Shown here piece by piece: positions 1 through 7,997 of a stretch of DNA of 32,454 nucleotides. The notes under the pieces were generated by a model, which was not told the origin of the DNA, ran no database searches, and saw only the letters and a list, made by a program, of their open reading frames with translations. Positions within the stretch are counted from its first letter, which is position 1, and each line of letters opens with the position of its first letter. The translations under genes and the position numbers were made by a program. The DNA comes from an uncultured Candidatus Saccharibacteria bacterium (GTDB taxonomy: Bacteria > Patescibacteriota > Saccharimonadia > Saccharimonadales > Saccharimonadaceae): assembly GCA_938041005.1 (NCBI GenBank), contig CALHZJ010000011.1, forward strand, positions 1 through 32,454. The letters run 5' to 3'.

Positions 1-1
1 C

Positions 2-130
2 ATCTTATCCGACGATAAATTGCGCAATGAACTCGTTAAAAAAGGCAAGAAACACATTAAGACATTTTCATGGCAGCGCATGGCCGAGCAAACTTTGGCT
101 GTATATGAAAAATATGGTCGGAAAGACTAA
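2..130 (+). CDS. GT4-type glycosyltransferase, C-terminal fragment (5' end outside window)
   Basis: An open frame runs from the window edge to a TAA at 128-130 and encodes the last 42 residues of a protein. The segment LRNELVKKGKKH followed by FSWQRMAEQT and VYEKYG is the usual C-terminal helix pattern of family GT4 glycosyltransferases, where a conserved FSW precedes the helix that folds back on the N-terminal domain. No catalytic residues are visible because the gene starts left of the window. It converges on manC with only 2 nt between the stops, and no terminator hairpin is visible there. The GT4 call rests on this short tail and on the glycan-gene context. Confidence 0.6.
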   Translation: MLSDDKLRNELVKKGKKHIKTFSWQRMAEQTLAVYEKYGRKD

Positions 131-132
131 GG

Positions 133-1176
133 TTAAGCCTGAAGTTTCTTAGCTATATCGCCACATTTAGCCGCAACATCCCTGCGCGCCACTAGTACAC
201 CATCGGGCGTATTGACGACTACCACGTTATCAAGACCAATTACCGCTACTGGTTTATCTGGTTGTTCATTGCGAATGTAAGTGTTGTCGATGTCGATAGT
301 ATGAATATTCTCACCACGAACATAATTGTCGTTTTCGTCCTTAGCTACCGCATTGTGTAGGTCTTTGAAATTGCCAATATCCATCCAGTCAAAGTCAGCC
401 GACACTACCGCCAACTCAGCCGCTTTCTCGATAAGAGCAATGTCAATAACTTGATTATCAAGCTCTAAGTACGTCCTATTATATTCTTCACCGCCAAACT
501 CAGCAACGGAAGCTAAGGTTTGATAGTTTGACCACAAATCAGGAGCACTTCGTTTCATCTCATTCATAAAAACGTCAACTGAGCCAACAAAATAGCCACA
601 GTTCCATAAATAGTTCCCCGACTCAACATACTGCTTCGCCGTATCGTAATTAGGTTTTTCCTTGAATGATTCGACGCTATAAACACCCGCTCGAGCATCA
701 ATCACACCGTCACGCTGAATGTATCCAAATCCAGTCGACGGAAAAGTAGGTTCAATACCAATAAGCGTAATGCAGCCGCGGTCACTAGAAACGCGCGCCG
801 CCGTATCGAACGAATGAGCAAAACCTTGAATATCGCGGACGTTATGATCGGAATGAATAAAAGCAATAGGCTCAGTGTGATCGTGATTACGATTGATATA
901 ATCTAAGGCAAATATAATACAATGCGCAGTTCCTCGTCGCCCTGGCTCAATCAAAAACGCTTCGTCTGGCAATTCTGGCAGTTGCGCTCTAAGCGCTTCA
1001 GCGTGACTGGCTTCAGTTACCACATAAACTGTATCACCAAGCTTCCTCGCTCGGTCATAAGCTTGCTGAACCATAGTACGTTCGCTAGTTAGCGCTAAAA
1101 GTTGTTTCGGTTGAGTAGAAGTTGAAAGCGGCCATAGACGCGTACCTGAGCCACCAGCAATTATTACAGTTATCAT
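133..1176 (-). CDS. manC: Mannose-1-phosphate guanylyltransferase (GDP-mannose pyrophosphorylase)
   Basis: Makes GDP-mannose from mannose-1-phosphate and GTP in the cytoplasm, the donor for mannosylated surface glycans. The 347-aa protein has the nucleotidyltransferase signature GGSGTRLWPLS at residues 8-18 with K24 just after, IEPGRRGTAH at 76-85, FIHSDH at 106-111 (metal and nucleotide site), the substrate segment IEPTFPSTGFGYI at 141-153, and FKEKP at 171-175. Its length fits the single-domain form: the C-terminal cupin phosphomannose isomerase domain of long ManC/AlgA enzymes is absent. The ATG at 1176 lies exactly 7 nt after a TATAAT on the minus strand, so the mRNA is probably leaderless. 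It is preceded by the isomerase gene on the same strand, but has its own promoter in the 66-nt gap. Confidence 0.93.
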   Translation of the reverse strand: MITVIIAGGSGTRLWPLSTSTQPKQLLALTSERTMVQQAYDRARKLGDTVYVVTEASHAEALRAQLPELPDEAFLIEPGRRGTAHCIIFALDYINRNHDHTEPIAFIHSDHNVRDIQGFAHSFDTAARVSSDRGCITLIGIEPTFPSTGFGYIQRDGVIDARAGVYSVESFKEKPNYDTAKQYVESGNYLWNCGYFVGSVDVFMNEMKRSAPDLWSNYQTLASVAEFGGEEYNRTYLELDNQVIDIALIEKAAELAVVSADFDWMDIGNFKDLHNAVAKDENDNYVRGENIHTIDIDNTYIRNEQPDKPVAVIGLDNVVVVNTPDGVLVARRDVAAKCGDIAKKLQA

Positions 1177-1189
1177 ACTACATATTATA
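1177..1189 (-). promoter_or_regulatory. Leaderless promoter of manC (-10 box)
   Basis: On the minus strand a perfect TATAAT occupies 1189-1184, followed by 7 nt and the manC ATG at 1176. With the usual 6-7 nt from -10 box to start point, transcription would begin at or one base before the A of ATG. No Shine-Dalgarno sequence is present. No good -35 was found at 16-18 bp spacing. Confidence 0.65.
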
Positions 1190-1242
1190 GCGATTTAAGC
1201 ACATAAATGCTATCTGTTTCTAGGCAAGAACTTAGAGAGAAA

Positions 1243-2058
1243 TCATTCAAAAATATTCCGCACAAACGAAACAGCGTCTTCCACGCGCTTCACGTTCTCG
1301 CCCTGCTCGCCTGGACGCATCTCGATTGAAACAACACCGCTATAATCAATACGTTTTAATGCATCAGCTGCAGCACGATAATCAACATCATCACGATCGT
1401 AAACCCGATCCAGCATAGGAGCGCTAATATGGAAATGCTTCAATATATCGCCATTATCTTGTATTGATTTGCTAATATCATCGCCCGCTAGAGCCATACA
1501 TGCAGTATCAAGATGCAGGCCAATTCCTTCCGAGTTGATTGTGCGAACAAGTCGTGCGCCCTCATCCGCCGTTGTTATATAATCACAGTTATATTGAGGA
1601 GCGTTCGGCTCGATACAAAGCATTGTATTATATTGCTTAGCGACATCACCAAGCTCAGAAAAAAAGCGATTAGCAATATTATCCGCCTCTCCTGTCGACA
1701 TTCCGCCTCGCTGTCTATTCTTCGGCGAGCCAAAAACTAATCGACTAGCGCCCATATCGCCAGCTAATCGCAAAAAATCAGCGAGGTATTGACGTGTTTC
1801 ATCACGAAGCTCGCTTGATTCAAACATTTTAAGATCAGGTCGCGCAAATAGCATCGACTGAAAAGCTACAATCTCAATATCGTATTTCTTCCACCATTCG
1901 ATATACTCATTGATCTGTTCAATAGTAGCCTTAGTTGGGTCACTCCAAATCTTAGTTGGCGCAATCTCAATATAACGCACACCAAGCTCTTGCAGTTTCG
2001 CCGCAACGTCCGCCTCTTCTTCGTTAGTCCAGGCAATATTTGATATAGCTAATTTCAT
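1243..2058 (-). CDS. Sugar phosphate isomerase/epimerase, xylose-isomerase-like TIM barrel
   Basis: A 271-aa protein of the AP-endonuclease-2/xylose-isomerase-like superfamily, metal-dependent enzymes that isomerise or epimerise sugars. The expected metal-binding quartet is visible at barrel strand ends: E150 (CIEP), D184 (HLDT), H210 (HFH) and E246 (SIEMRPG). Length is normal for a single-domain member. The ATG at 2058 is 3 nt after the stop of the upstream epimerase gene, so the two are co-transcribed and probably translationally coupled. The substrate cannot be read from sequence. Position between an NAD-dependent epimerase and manC suggests a step in making an unusual surface sugar, but this superfamily also includes inositol and hydroxypyruvate isomerases. 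Confidence 0.82.
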   Translation of the reverse strand: MKLAISNIAWTNEEEADVAAKLQELGVRYIEIAPTKIWSDPTKATIEQINEYIEWWKKYDIEIVAFQSMLFARPDLKMFESSELRDETRQYLADFLRLAGDMGASRLVFGSPKNRQRGGMSTGEADNIANRFFSELGDVAKQYNTMLCIEPNAPQYNCDYITTADEGARLVRTINSEGIGLHLDTACMALAGDDISKSIQDNGDILKHFHISAPMLDRVYDRDDVDYRAAADALKRIDYSGVVSIEMRPGEQGENVKRVEDAVSFVRNIFE

Positions 2059-2061
2059 ACC

Positions 2062-2823
2062 TTACCTACTTCTTGCAACAAACTTTTTAATGTCATCTAA
2101 CTCTTGTTCTTTTGTATAGAGATATTCTCCCTCGCCTCCATAAACAGACGCGTATTTGCTATGCATATCCCAATATGCAGGCTTTATTCCCTCTGGCTTG
2201 TTGGTAAAATCTATGCCAAAAGCAACCTTCGCAACTTCTCGCGTACTGACTGGTGGCGTAGCAAGGTTAACTAATGGTAAATTATTCTCCAAAGCAATGT
2301 TAATATCTCGCCAGATGTTATCAAGATTATAATATTGATACATACCATCAGCGTGTATTTTTTCAACCATATTGTTATTCATAAGATCATAAATAACGTT
2401 CTTTTTCAAACCATCACCAAATAATCCTGGCAAACGAACAATAGTCGTATCAAAATTATCGCGACAAAATTGCTCAAGATAATACCTATTAACTCCATAT
2501 GGCAATAGACCCTCTGTTTCAATAGGCGTATCTTCATTGGCACCATTTGGATTTTTATAAACTCCAACTGTTGAAATTAGCACAAGTTTCTTAATTTTCG
2601 CCTTTTCAATGTGCGATATAAAATCTTCAATTTCTGCACGATCAACTTCTGGCTCTTGATTAATTCGCCACATCTCAGCACGATTCGCAGCGCTAACCAC
2701 TAGATCATACTCTTTACCTTCAATATCAGATATGTTCTTACTATTATAATAATCGTCAAACTCGTGTTGGTTCTTAATATTTCCACCAACAAATCCAGTG
2801 TATCCAATCAGTGCAGTTTTCAT
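2062..2823 (-). CDS. NAD(P)-dependent epimerase/dehydratase-like SDR protein
   Basis: A 253-aa extended-SDR-like protein with the Rossmann motif GYTGFVG (residues 7-13), an LISTVGVY strand at 82-89 giving the active-site Ser/Thr, and PYGVNRYY at 108-115. In classical family members the catalytic pair is YxxxK; here the equivalent reads Y109-G-V-N-R113, with Arg in place of Lys, so chemistry may differ or the protein may be mainly a binding protein. It is shorter than typical nucleotide-sugar epimerases (about 310-340 aa), with a reduced C-terminal substrate domain. It is first in its transcription unit, with an AGGAGG on the minus strand at 2839-2834. It is followed by the sugar isomerase after a 3-nt gap, suggesting paired steps on one sugar. 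Confidence 0.78.
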   Translation of the reverse strand: MKTALIGYTGFVGGNIKNQHEFDDYYNSKNISDIEGKEYDLVVSAANRAEMWRINQEPEVDRAEIEDFISHIEKAKIKKLVLISTVGVYKNPNGANEDTPIETEGLLPYGVNRYYLEQFCRDNFDTTIVRLPGLFGDGLKKNVIYDLMNNNMVEKIHADGMYQYYNLDNIWRDINIALENNLPLVNLATPPVSTREVAKVAFGIDFTNKPEGIKPAYWDMHSKYASVYGGEGEYLYTKEQELDDIKKFVARSR

Positions 2824-2833
2824 TAATATAATT

Positions 2834-2851
2834 CCTCCTATATTTATTATA
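2834..2851 (-). promoter_or_regulatory. -10 box and Shine-Dalgarno of the epimerase-isomerase unit
   Basis: Minus-strand TATAAT at 2851-2846 is followed after 6 nt by AGGAGG (2839-2834) and, 10 nt on, the ATG at 2823. The start point would fall at the front edge of the Shine-Dalgarno site, giving a leader of roughly 16 nt. This unit is therefore leadered, unlike several neighbours. Confidence 0.55.
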
Positions 2852-2887
2852 GTAGATTTTATATAAAAGACATAACACTAGTTAGTA

Positions 2888-2916
2888 TAGACATATCCCT
2901 GATATCAATTTAGAAT
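2888..2916 (+). promoter_or_regulatory. Promoter of the 704-aa membrane protein gene
   Basis: TAGACA (2888-2893, 5 of 6 to the -35 consensus), a 17-bp spacer and TAGAAT (2911-2916, 5 of 6 to the -10 consensus). The predicted start point is about 5-6 nt before the ATG at 2929, too close for a Shine-Dalgarno site, and none is seen. It is divergent from the epimerase promoter within a 105-nt intergenic region. Confidence 0.55.
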
Positions 2917-2928
2917 AGTTTAAGTAAT

Positions 2929-5043
2929 ATGAATATACGTAAGACTCTAAGTAATATAAATCTTAAACGAGCGCTACTTTTTACTACAGTATTTGTAAGC
3001 TTCGTTTACATACTAGTTTTTGTAATTTTCGCAACACTTGCGGCATTGGGAAACGGCTTAGCTATGGATTCGTATGCAGCCAATGGAACTTTCCAATTAT
3101 ACAACCCGCTCCGTCGCCTATTGGACGGTGAAGTTCTGGCACGAGATTTCCCATTCTTTCACGGAGTCGGAGTTCCACTTCTTCATTTTCCATTATTTTA
3201 TATTATGGGACACAATTTATTCGCCGTGGAAGTTGCAAAATTGTTAGTATCGCCAATATTATTCCTCGTTTCGTCCTTTTTTCTATTTTGGGCTTATTTT
3301 AGAAATGTTAAAAAATCCATCTTCGCAACTAGCATATTCACAATAATCTCTATTGACGCTATTGACGCTATTTGGGCGGGCAATTCTCTTCTCGGTCTCA
3401 GGACAACATTCCCGTTTATCGCTGCAGCTTTCATGTTATGGCGTCCAAATTGGCAGATGACTATTGGCAAAAATAGAATTAACCTCTATTATCCTATTTT
3501 ATACACAATTATGGGGCTTTCTGTCGCGTGCGGCACCGAACAAGGACTAGCCTTTATTCTTGCTTACGTTATCATTAAAGCCATTCGATACATTCGCTCA
3601 AAAGAAACTACAAAGAAAAAGATAATGATGTTTTTCGGAGAGTTGTTTGGTGTGACAATTGCAACTTACGCCATATTATCAATTATGACACTCGGTCATG
3701 CACACGACGCGCTTCGTTACGCATTGATTGAAGTTCCTAAAGACCAAGGGTGGTATTTTGGGGCTCCTCCAAATAGTTTCCTGCAATTAAATACCCTTGA
3801 CCAGCTCGTCACAAAAAGAATGCTACTTTATATGTTACCTGTTATGATAGGTGGAGCTGCCGCATATATAATAAGCATAAAGAAAAAGATATTATCCAAA
3901 AAAGAATTTTCCGCCTTTTCTATATTATTACTGTATGGAATTATAGTGTTCGCCGTCTCCATAACTGGCTACTGGGCGCCTGGCGCACAACTTATACCGT
4001 TAGAAAGAGCTGCGGGATCTATTCTTGTAATGGTCTTAATTTACGCGGCGGATAAAATAATCCGAACAAAGAAGCCGAACGTTAATGCTATAAATAAGAA
4101 ATTTTCGTTTATAGTGTTCGGATTACTACTCGGCTGTATAGTTACTATTGGATACAACGCAGCAATATTCCTGCAAAAAATCAGCTGGATGCCAGTAAAA
4201 CACATTGTCACCGAATCAAGGAAGGCTAGACATTCTACTGACGACTCTGAATACGTTAGTGTTACGTGGAAAAAGCGATTAGAGGCTTTTGCGCCGTACA
4301 TTAAAAATGGTGCTAGTATCTGGTCTACTTATACCAGCGTTTATGACTCTATTCACAAGCAGAAAAACGGATCTTCGGGAGGTGAAGACTATATTATACA
4401 TGCATTAGGTCCTGATAGAAGAGATAAATACACTAAAGATTTTATAGAGCAGAAACCCGATTACGTCATAACCTTAAATCCGTCATATTTCGTTTACGAA
4501 GAATGGCTATGGTCGCGTCATTGGCAATTTTACAAAGAACTTTTGAATAATTATACCGTAATTGCGACAAATGATTCTCACGTATTATGGAAACGCCAAT
4601 CTGATAACGCAAACCAGAAAACCACAATACACCCAGAACGTCGCGTACAAAAATCTTCAAACGGAGATTACGTCATTAATGCCGGCACTGGCAATAATAT
4701 TAGAGTGTTTGAGATATCTGTGCGTTACAAGGCAAAAAGTATCTTACCTATGACCTCTAAGTTGCCGAGATACCTACTGGAAATATCTGGATCGTCGCTA
4801 CAGGAATATCCAATATCACTGCCACCGTATAGCACCAGTTGGAGTTTTCCAATAGCACTAGGACCAAACGACTCATCTGTACGAATCTCACCTAAAGCTT
4901 ACAGTTTGATACCAGGAGTTTCGTTCGAAATACAAGACATATCTTACCGCGAGATGCCTGTTAAAGAAGATAACTTATATATCTATAAGAGTAACTTCTG
5001 CTTACATAACGCCGATAAATGCGCAGAAACTAATAAACACTAA
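2929..5043 (+). CDS. Large polytopic membrane protein, GT-C glycosyltransferase-like
   Basis: A 704-aa protein whose first roughly 410 residues hold about 9-10 hydrophobic segments; the rest (about 415-704) is mostly soluble with beta-rich stretches and would lie outside the membrane. The first external loop carries acidic residues D47 (AMDSYA) and D73 (ARDFPF) after TM1, in the place where GT-C enzymes keep catalytic or metal-binding Asp. GT-C enzymes use polyprenyl-phosphate sugars on the outer membrane face, which fits the GtrA/GtrB and ManC context. No family signature was strong enough for a precise name. The gene is single, with its own promoter, and a hairpin follows its stop. Alternative: a polymerase or ligase-like membrane protein. 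Confidence 0.6.
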   Translation: MNIRKTLSNINLKRALLFTTVFVSFVYILVFVIFATLAALGNGLAMDSYAANGTFQLYNPLRRLLDGEVLARDFPFFHGVGVPLLHFPLFYIMGHNLFAVEVAKLLVSPILFLVSSFFLFWAYFRNVKKSIFATSIFTIISIDAIDAIWAGNSLLGLRTTFPFIAAAFMLWRPNWQMTIGKNRINLYYPILYTIMGLSVACGTEQGLAFILAYVIIKAIRYIRSKETTKKKIMMFFGELFGVTIATYAILSIMTLGHAHDALRYALIEVPKDQGWYFGAPPNSFLQLNTLDQLVTKRMLLYMLPVMIGGAAAYIISIKKKILSKKEFSAFSILLLYGIIVFAVSITGYWAPGAQLIPLERAAGSILVMVLIYAADKIIRTKKPNVNAINKKFSFIVFGLLLGCIVTIGYNAAIFLQKISWMPVKHIVTESRKARHSTDDSEYVSVTWKKRLEAFAPYIKNGASIWSTYTSVYDSIHKQKNGSSGGEDYIIHALGPDRRDKYTKDFIEQKPDYVITLNPSYFVYEEWLWSRHWQFYKELLNNYTVIATNDSHVLWKRQSDNANQKTTIHPERRVQKSSNGDYVINAGTGNNIRVFEISVRYKAKSILPMTSKLPRYLLEISGSSLQEYPISLPPYSTSWSFPIALGPNDSSVRISPKAYSLIPGVSFEIQDISYREMPVKEDNLYIYKSNFCLHNADKCAETNKH

Positions 5044-5057
5044 CTTCAATAAATAAT

Positions 5058-5096
5058 TATCGCAAGCAGACTATTTTTTAGGCTTGCGATATTTTC
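5058..5096 (+). terminator. Intrinsic terminator-like hairpin after the 704-aa gene
   Basis: A perfect 10-bp inverted repeat, TATCGCAAGC at 5058-5067 and GCTTGCGATA at 5082-5091, flanks a 14-nt loop and is followed by TTTT at 5092-5095. It starts 14 nt after the stop of the plus-strand gene. Its right arm and loop lie in the last codons of the convergent GT2 gene. The T tract is short, so efficiency is uncertain. On the minus strand it is not followed by a T run. Confidence 0.6.
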
Positions 5097-5895
5097 CAGC
5101 CACCGCACGAAGTAGTACGTTCATAACGTGCATGTTTCCCTTGATTGGGCTAATCTTCGTTGGCGTTTTGCCCTTCTTCGGATATGTTCGCACAACTGGC
5201 GTTTCAGCTGTTTTGTACTGCTTACGACGACTACTTTCAATAGCGAGATAATAATGAAGTTCGTACGTTTGAAATATATCACGGAATACAGCAATATCTG
5301 GATCTTTGAGCAATTTTGCACTATAAGCACGGAATCCATTTGTCGTATCGGTATGTCTTTTTCCAGCCGCAAGACTTATCAACGGCGCGTGAATAAGATG
5401 AAGACCAACTTCCCTCGAGAGCGGTGTATTTACAGCCTTACCGCCTGGTATAAATCGTGATCCTTGGACGTGATCATATCCTTGGTCAAGCAATTTAATG
5501 AAGTTAGGAATTCTTTCTATACTATCCTTGCCATTTCCGTCAACGACCACAACGCCCTCATAACCTTCAGAGAGAGCCCAGGCAAACGCCATTCTCATCT
5601 GTGCGCTCAGTTTACCCTTACCTTTTTTCGTCAATAAAGCTCGCACGTCTTGAGACTTTAGAAAATCAATCCCAAGCGACCCGTCAGTACTTCCGCCGTC
5701 AGCCACCACGATATCGATTTGGTCAGCTAGCGGTTTCATCTTCTGTAGCTGTTTTTGAATGCGCTCTCCTTCATTGATAACAAAAACACACACGCAATAT
5801 TTATGCTTCTTCTTGTTTATCTCATCAATTTCAAACTCTGGAAATTCCCATTCTGGATGTAATTGATTTATTTTCTCAGAAGTTATTTTGCTCAT
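5071..5895 (-). CDS. Family 2 glycosyltransferase, soluble
   Basis: A GT-A fold transferase with ADGGSTDGS (residues 65-73, nucleotide-binding loop) and VVDGNGKD (117-124, the DxD-type region). I chose the ATG at 5895 (274 aa) over an in-frame ATG at 5934: a GGAG at 5906-5903 sits 7 nt before it, and the upstream GT2 gene stops at 5900-5902. The longer form would add 13 residues overlapping that gene. No membrane segment is seen, so it acts on the cytoplasmic face. The sequence resembles polyprenol-phosphate sugar transferases without the C-terminal anchor. It is last in a four-gene operon (membrane protein, FAD oxidoreductase, membrane GT2, this GT2). Donor and acceptor are not known. Confidence 0.8.
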   Translation of the reverse strand: MSKITSEKINQLHPEWEFPEFEIDEINKKKHKYCVCVFVINEGERIQKQLQKMKPLADQIDIVVADGGSTDGSLGIDFLKSQDVRALLTKKGKGKLSAQMRMAFAWALSEGYEGVVVVDGNGKDSIERIPNFIKLLDQGYDHVQGSRFIPGGKAVNTPLSREVGLHLIHAPLISLAAGKRHTDTTNGFRAYSAKLLKDPDIAVFRDIFQTYELHYYLAIESSRRKQYKTAETPVVRTYPKKGKTPTKISPIKGNMHVMNVLLRAVAGKYRKPKK

Positions 5896-5899
5896 ATTA

Positions 5900-6889
5900 T
5901 TACTCCGAAAGATTTTTTCTTTCTGTATCGGCAATAGATACCGTACTGCTTAATTCATCCATCACTATATATGAAGCATCGTCTCGCGCCTCTTTAAGTA
6001 TTTTTCCAACATATTCCGCTAATACAACCAAAAACATAAATAGCAAGAAAAACATTACAGAAAGCTGCAAGGACATAGTTGTCCATCCCGCAGCCACGTC
6101 ACGCTTAAATACTGATACGCAAACAACGTATAATGCGTAAATTAGATTAATAACACTAGCACCGACGCCAACCCACGACATAGCCCTTAGCGGTTGGGTG
6201 GAGTGGCTAGCTGCTATATCTATAGCTTCCAACACTCCCGTGCGCAGTTTACGTGTCTTTACTGGGTCTACTTTCACTTCATAGCGATATTCCGCACACT
6301 TATATCCAATTTGACGAATTAAATGACGAATATGTCCATCGTGCCTATTTGTAGTAGAAACAGCTTTTACTGCACGCCTACTGAGTGCGATAAAATATGT
6401 CGCGGCAGCAGGAATATCAACACCGAGATATCGACGGTTGTACCAATAAAACGTTCGCCTGCCTAAATCATCTTTCTTTGTATGGTTAGTTGCTATTCCA
6501 TTAACGATGTCATATTTCTTGTTTTCTTCGACGATAGAAGGTATGGCGTCTATCGGGTCAATTGCTGGGTTAGTCAGTACTACATAATCTCCGATTGCCC
6601 CCTGAATCCCAGCCATAAGAGCGATATCATAACTATATTCCCTAGATAGACGGATTAAGCGTATGCACGGCAACACCTTCAATATATCTATTACTTCTTT
6701 TACAACTTCTGGCTTCAATTCATTATCTATCACGATGATTTCGTAATTTTCATAACTATCACCAAGTAATTTCGATAAATCCGTTAAATATTCGCCCAAG
6801 CCAGTATAGTTACGATCAACTCCAACCACAATAGATACAAAAATATCTTGTTTCTTTACGGTTTTATTAGTTTGCTTTTTCTTGACCAT
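5900..6889 (-). CDS. GtrB-like family 2 glycosyltransferase with two C-terminal membrane segments
   Basis: A 329-aa protein with a GT2 domain (about 15-230) and two C-terminal hydrophobic segments (about 240-262 and 275-296), the layout of GtrB/dolichol-phosphate mannose synthase-like enzymes that load a sugar onto undecaprenyl phosphate. Key residues are degenerate: the usual D-D/N-G-S loop reads VIDNEL (53-58), and where active relatives have DADLQDP this one has LTNPAIDP (105-112), so the first metal-binding Asp is replaced. It may have lost activity or may use a variant metal site. An AGGAGG lies 5 nt before the ATG at 6889, inside the end of the upstream oxidoreductase gene, which it overlaps by 23 nt. 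The tight overlap suggests coupled translation with the oxidoreductase. Confidence 0.78.
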   Translation of the reverse strand: MVKKKQTNKTVKKQDIFVSIVVGVDRNYTGLGEYLTDLSKLLGDSYENYEIIVIDNELKPEVVKEVIDILKVLPCIRLIRLSREYSYDIALMAGIQGAIGDYVVLTNPAIDPIDAIPSIVEENKKYDIVNGIATNHTKKDDLGRRTFYWYNRRYLGVDIPAAATYFIALSRRAVKAVSTTNRHDGHIRHLIRQIGYKCAEYRYEVKVDPVKTRKLRTGVLEAIDIAASHSTQPLRAMSWVGVGASVINLIYALYVVCVSVFKRDVAAGWTTMSLQLSVMFFLLFMFLVVLAEYVGKILKEARDDASYIVMDELSSTVSIADTERKNLSE

Positions 6890-7997
6890 ATATCCTCCTC
6901 AATTCCTCAAAAGCATCATAAATATTATCTAATTTTCCGCCCATAATACAAATATATCCATCGTTACCAAAGTCATTTCTGAATAATATCGGGCGACTAT
7001 CATCGTCTTCGCTTTTCACCAAAACTGTCTTCACTTCAACGATAGATTCACGATATTTCATATTTTTCAAGGCTGGAATAAACCTCACAACATCATTATA
7101 CATCTGCCTATAGTTTGATTTAAAGGGACGATTTTTCAAATATTCATGAGTTTTGATACGCTCGGCGCTAGTATTTTCATCATCAATCCACGATTCATGT
7201 GGCGTGTAACGAACGTGCGAAAGAGTATATAAATTCTTCGAAGGAAATGGCATAATCGAGAAAAACGGACCATCCATCACTGTTATGCTAAAATCCTTAA
7301 GCTGTTGAGGTAGCTCAACAAGACACATCTCGGTAATTTCATGTTTAAGTCCAACTAGCGGTAATCCAGATGCGCGATGCAGCGTATTAATATTTGAGTA
7401 AGTACAGTTCAAAACAAAATCCGCTTCATAACCACCACAATCAGTAACAACATTTATTTTACCCGCGCCGCCAGTGGGCAATTCAATTTTACTGACAGAT
7501 TCTCCAGTATGAATACTAATGCCCTTATATTTATTAATGCGCTCCACCAAAAGCTCTCTTAGCTTGCGTGAATTGAACGCATATTCTTTAACCTTAAAAA
7601 CCTCTTCGATTAACGACGGATTAAACATTTTTTCTATATCATGCGGAGCACGCTCAATTTCAGAACCAATCTTCTCACAAAAATGTTCGAATTGCTTAGC
7701 GTTTACCTTTGAAAGATGCTTAGCAATTCCATAATATTTTTCAAAATTAGATACTACAGCTGGACCGTATTCATCAACAAAAACTGGGAAATTAACCGCT
7801 GAACGAAACCCAGTCAAAACGCTACGAGGATAATGATATCCGTTATGGATGCGCGCCTGATTCACATAAGAGGCTCTATCCATCAACGCAGTTTCTTTCT
7901 CGATAATAATTATATTGTCTACACCAAGCTCTTCGTGCAGATATAGTGCTATCCTTAGCCCATAAAATCCACCACCAATAATAACTGTACTATTCAT
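6867..7997 (-). CDS. FAD-dependent oxidoreductase (DAO superfamily)
   Basis: A 376-aa protein beginning with the dinucleotide-binding motif VIIGGGFYGLRIA (residues 5-17) and an acidic strand end (IIIIEKE) typical of FAD ADP-ribose binding. Length and fold pattern fit the D-amino-acid oxidase/glycine oxidase-like superfamily; a second GG (IMGGKLDNIYDA) near the C-terminus matches the flavin-closing motif. It is embedded between a polytopic membrane protein gene (8-nt overlap) and a GtrB-like GT2 (23-nt overlap), so its substrate is probably a sugar, nucleotide sugar or lipid-linked intermediate of the surface glycan. That is inferred from context. The pattern could also suggest a UDP-galactopyranose-mutase-like flavoenzyme, but I did not see that family's specific motifs. 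Confidence 0.75.
   Translation of the reverse strand: MNSTVIIGGGFYGLRIALYLHEELGVDNIIIIEKETALMDRASYVNQARIHNGYHYPRSVLTGFRSAVNFPVFVDEYGPAVVSNFEKYYGIAKHLSKVNAKQFEHFCEKIGSEIERAPHDIEKMFNPSLIEEVFKVKEYAFNSRKLRELLVERINKYKGISIHTGESVSKIELPTGGAGKINVVTDCGGYEADFVLNCTYSNINTLHRASGLPLVGLKHEITEMCLVELPQQLKDFSITVMDGPFFSIMPFPSKNLYTLSHVRYTPHESWIDDENTSAERIKTHEYLKNRPFKSNYRQMYNDVVRFIPALKNMKYRESIVEVKTVLVKSEDDDSRPILFRNDFGNDGYICIMGGKLDNIYDAFEELRRIYGQEKAN

Noticed and set aside
5896..5934. Longer N-terminus for the soluble GT2 (start at 5934)
   Set aside because: It overlaps the upstream gene; GGAG at proper distance points to the ATG at 5895.
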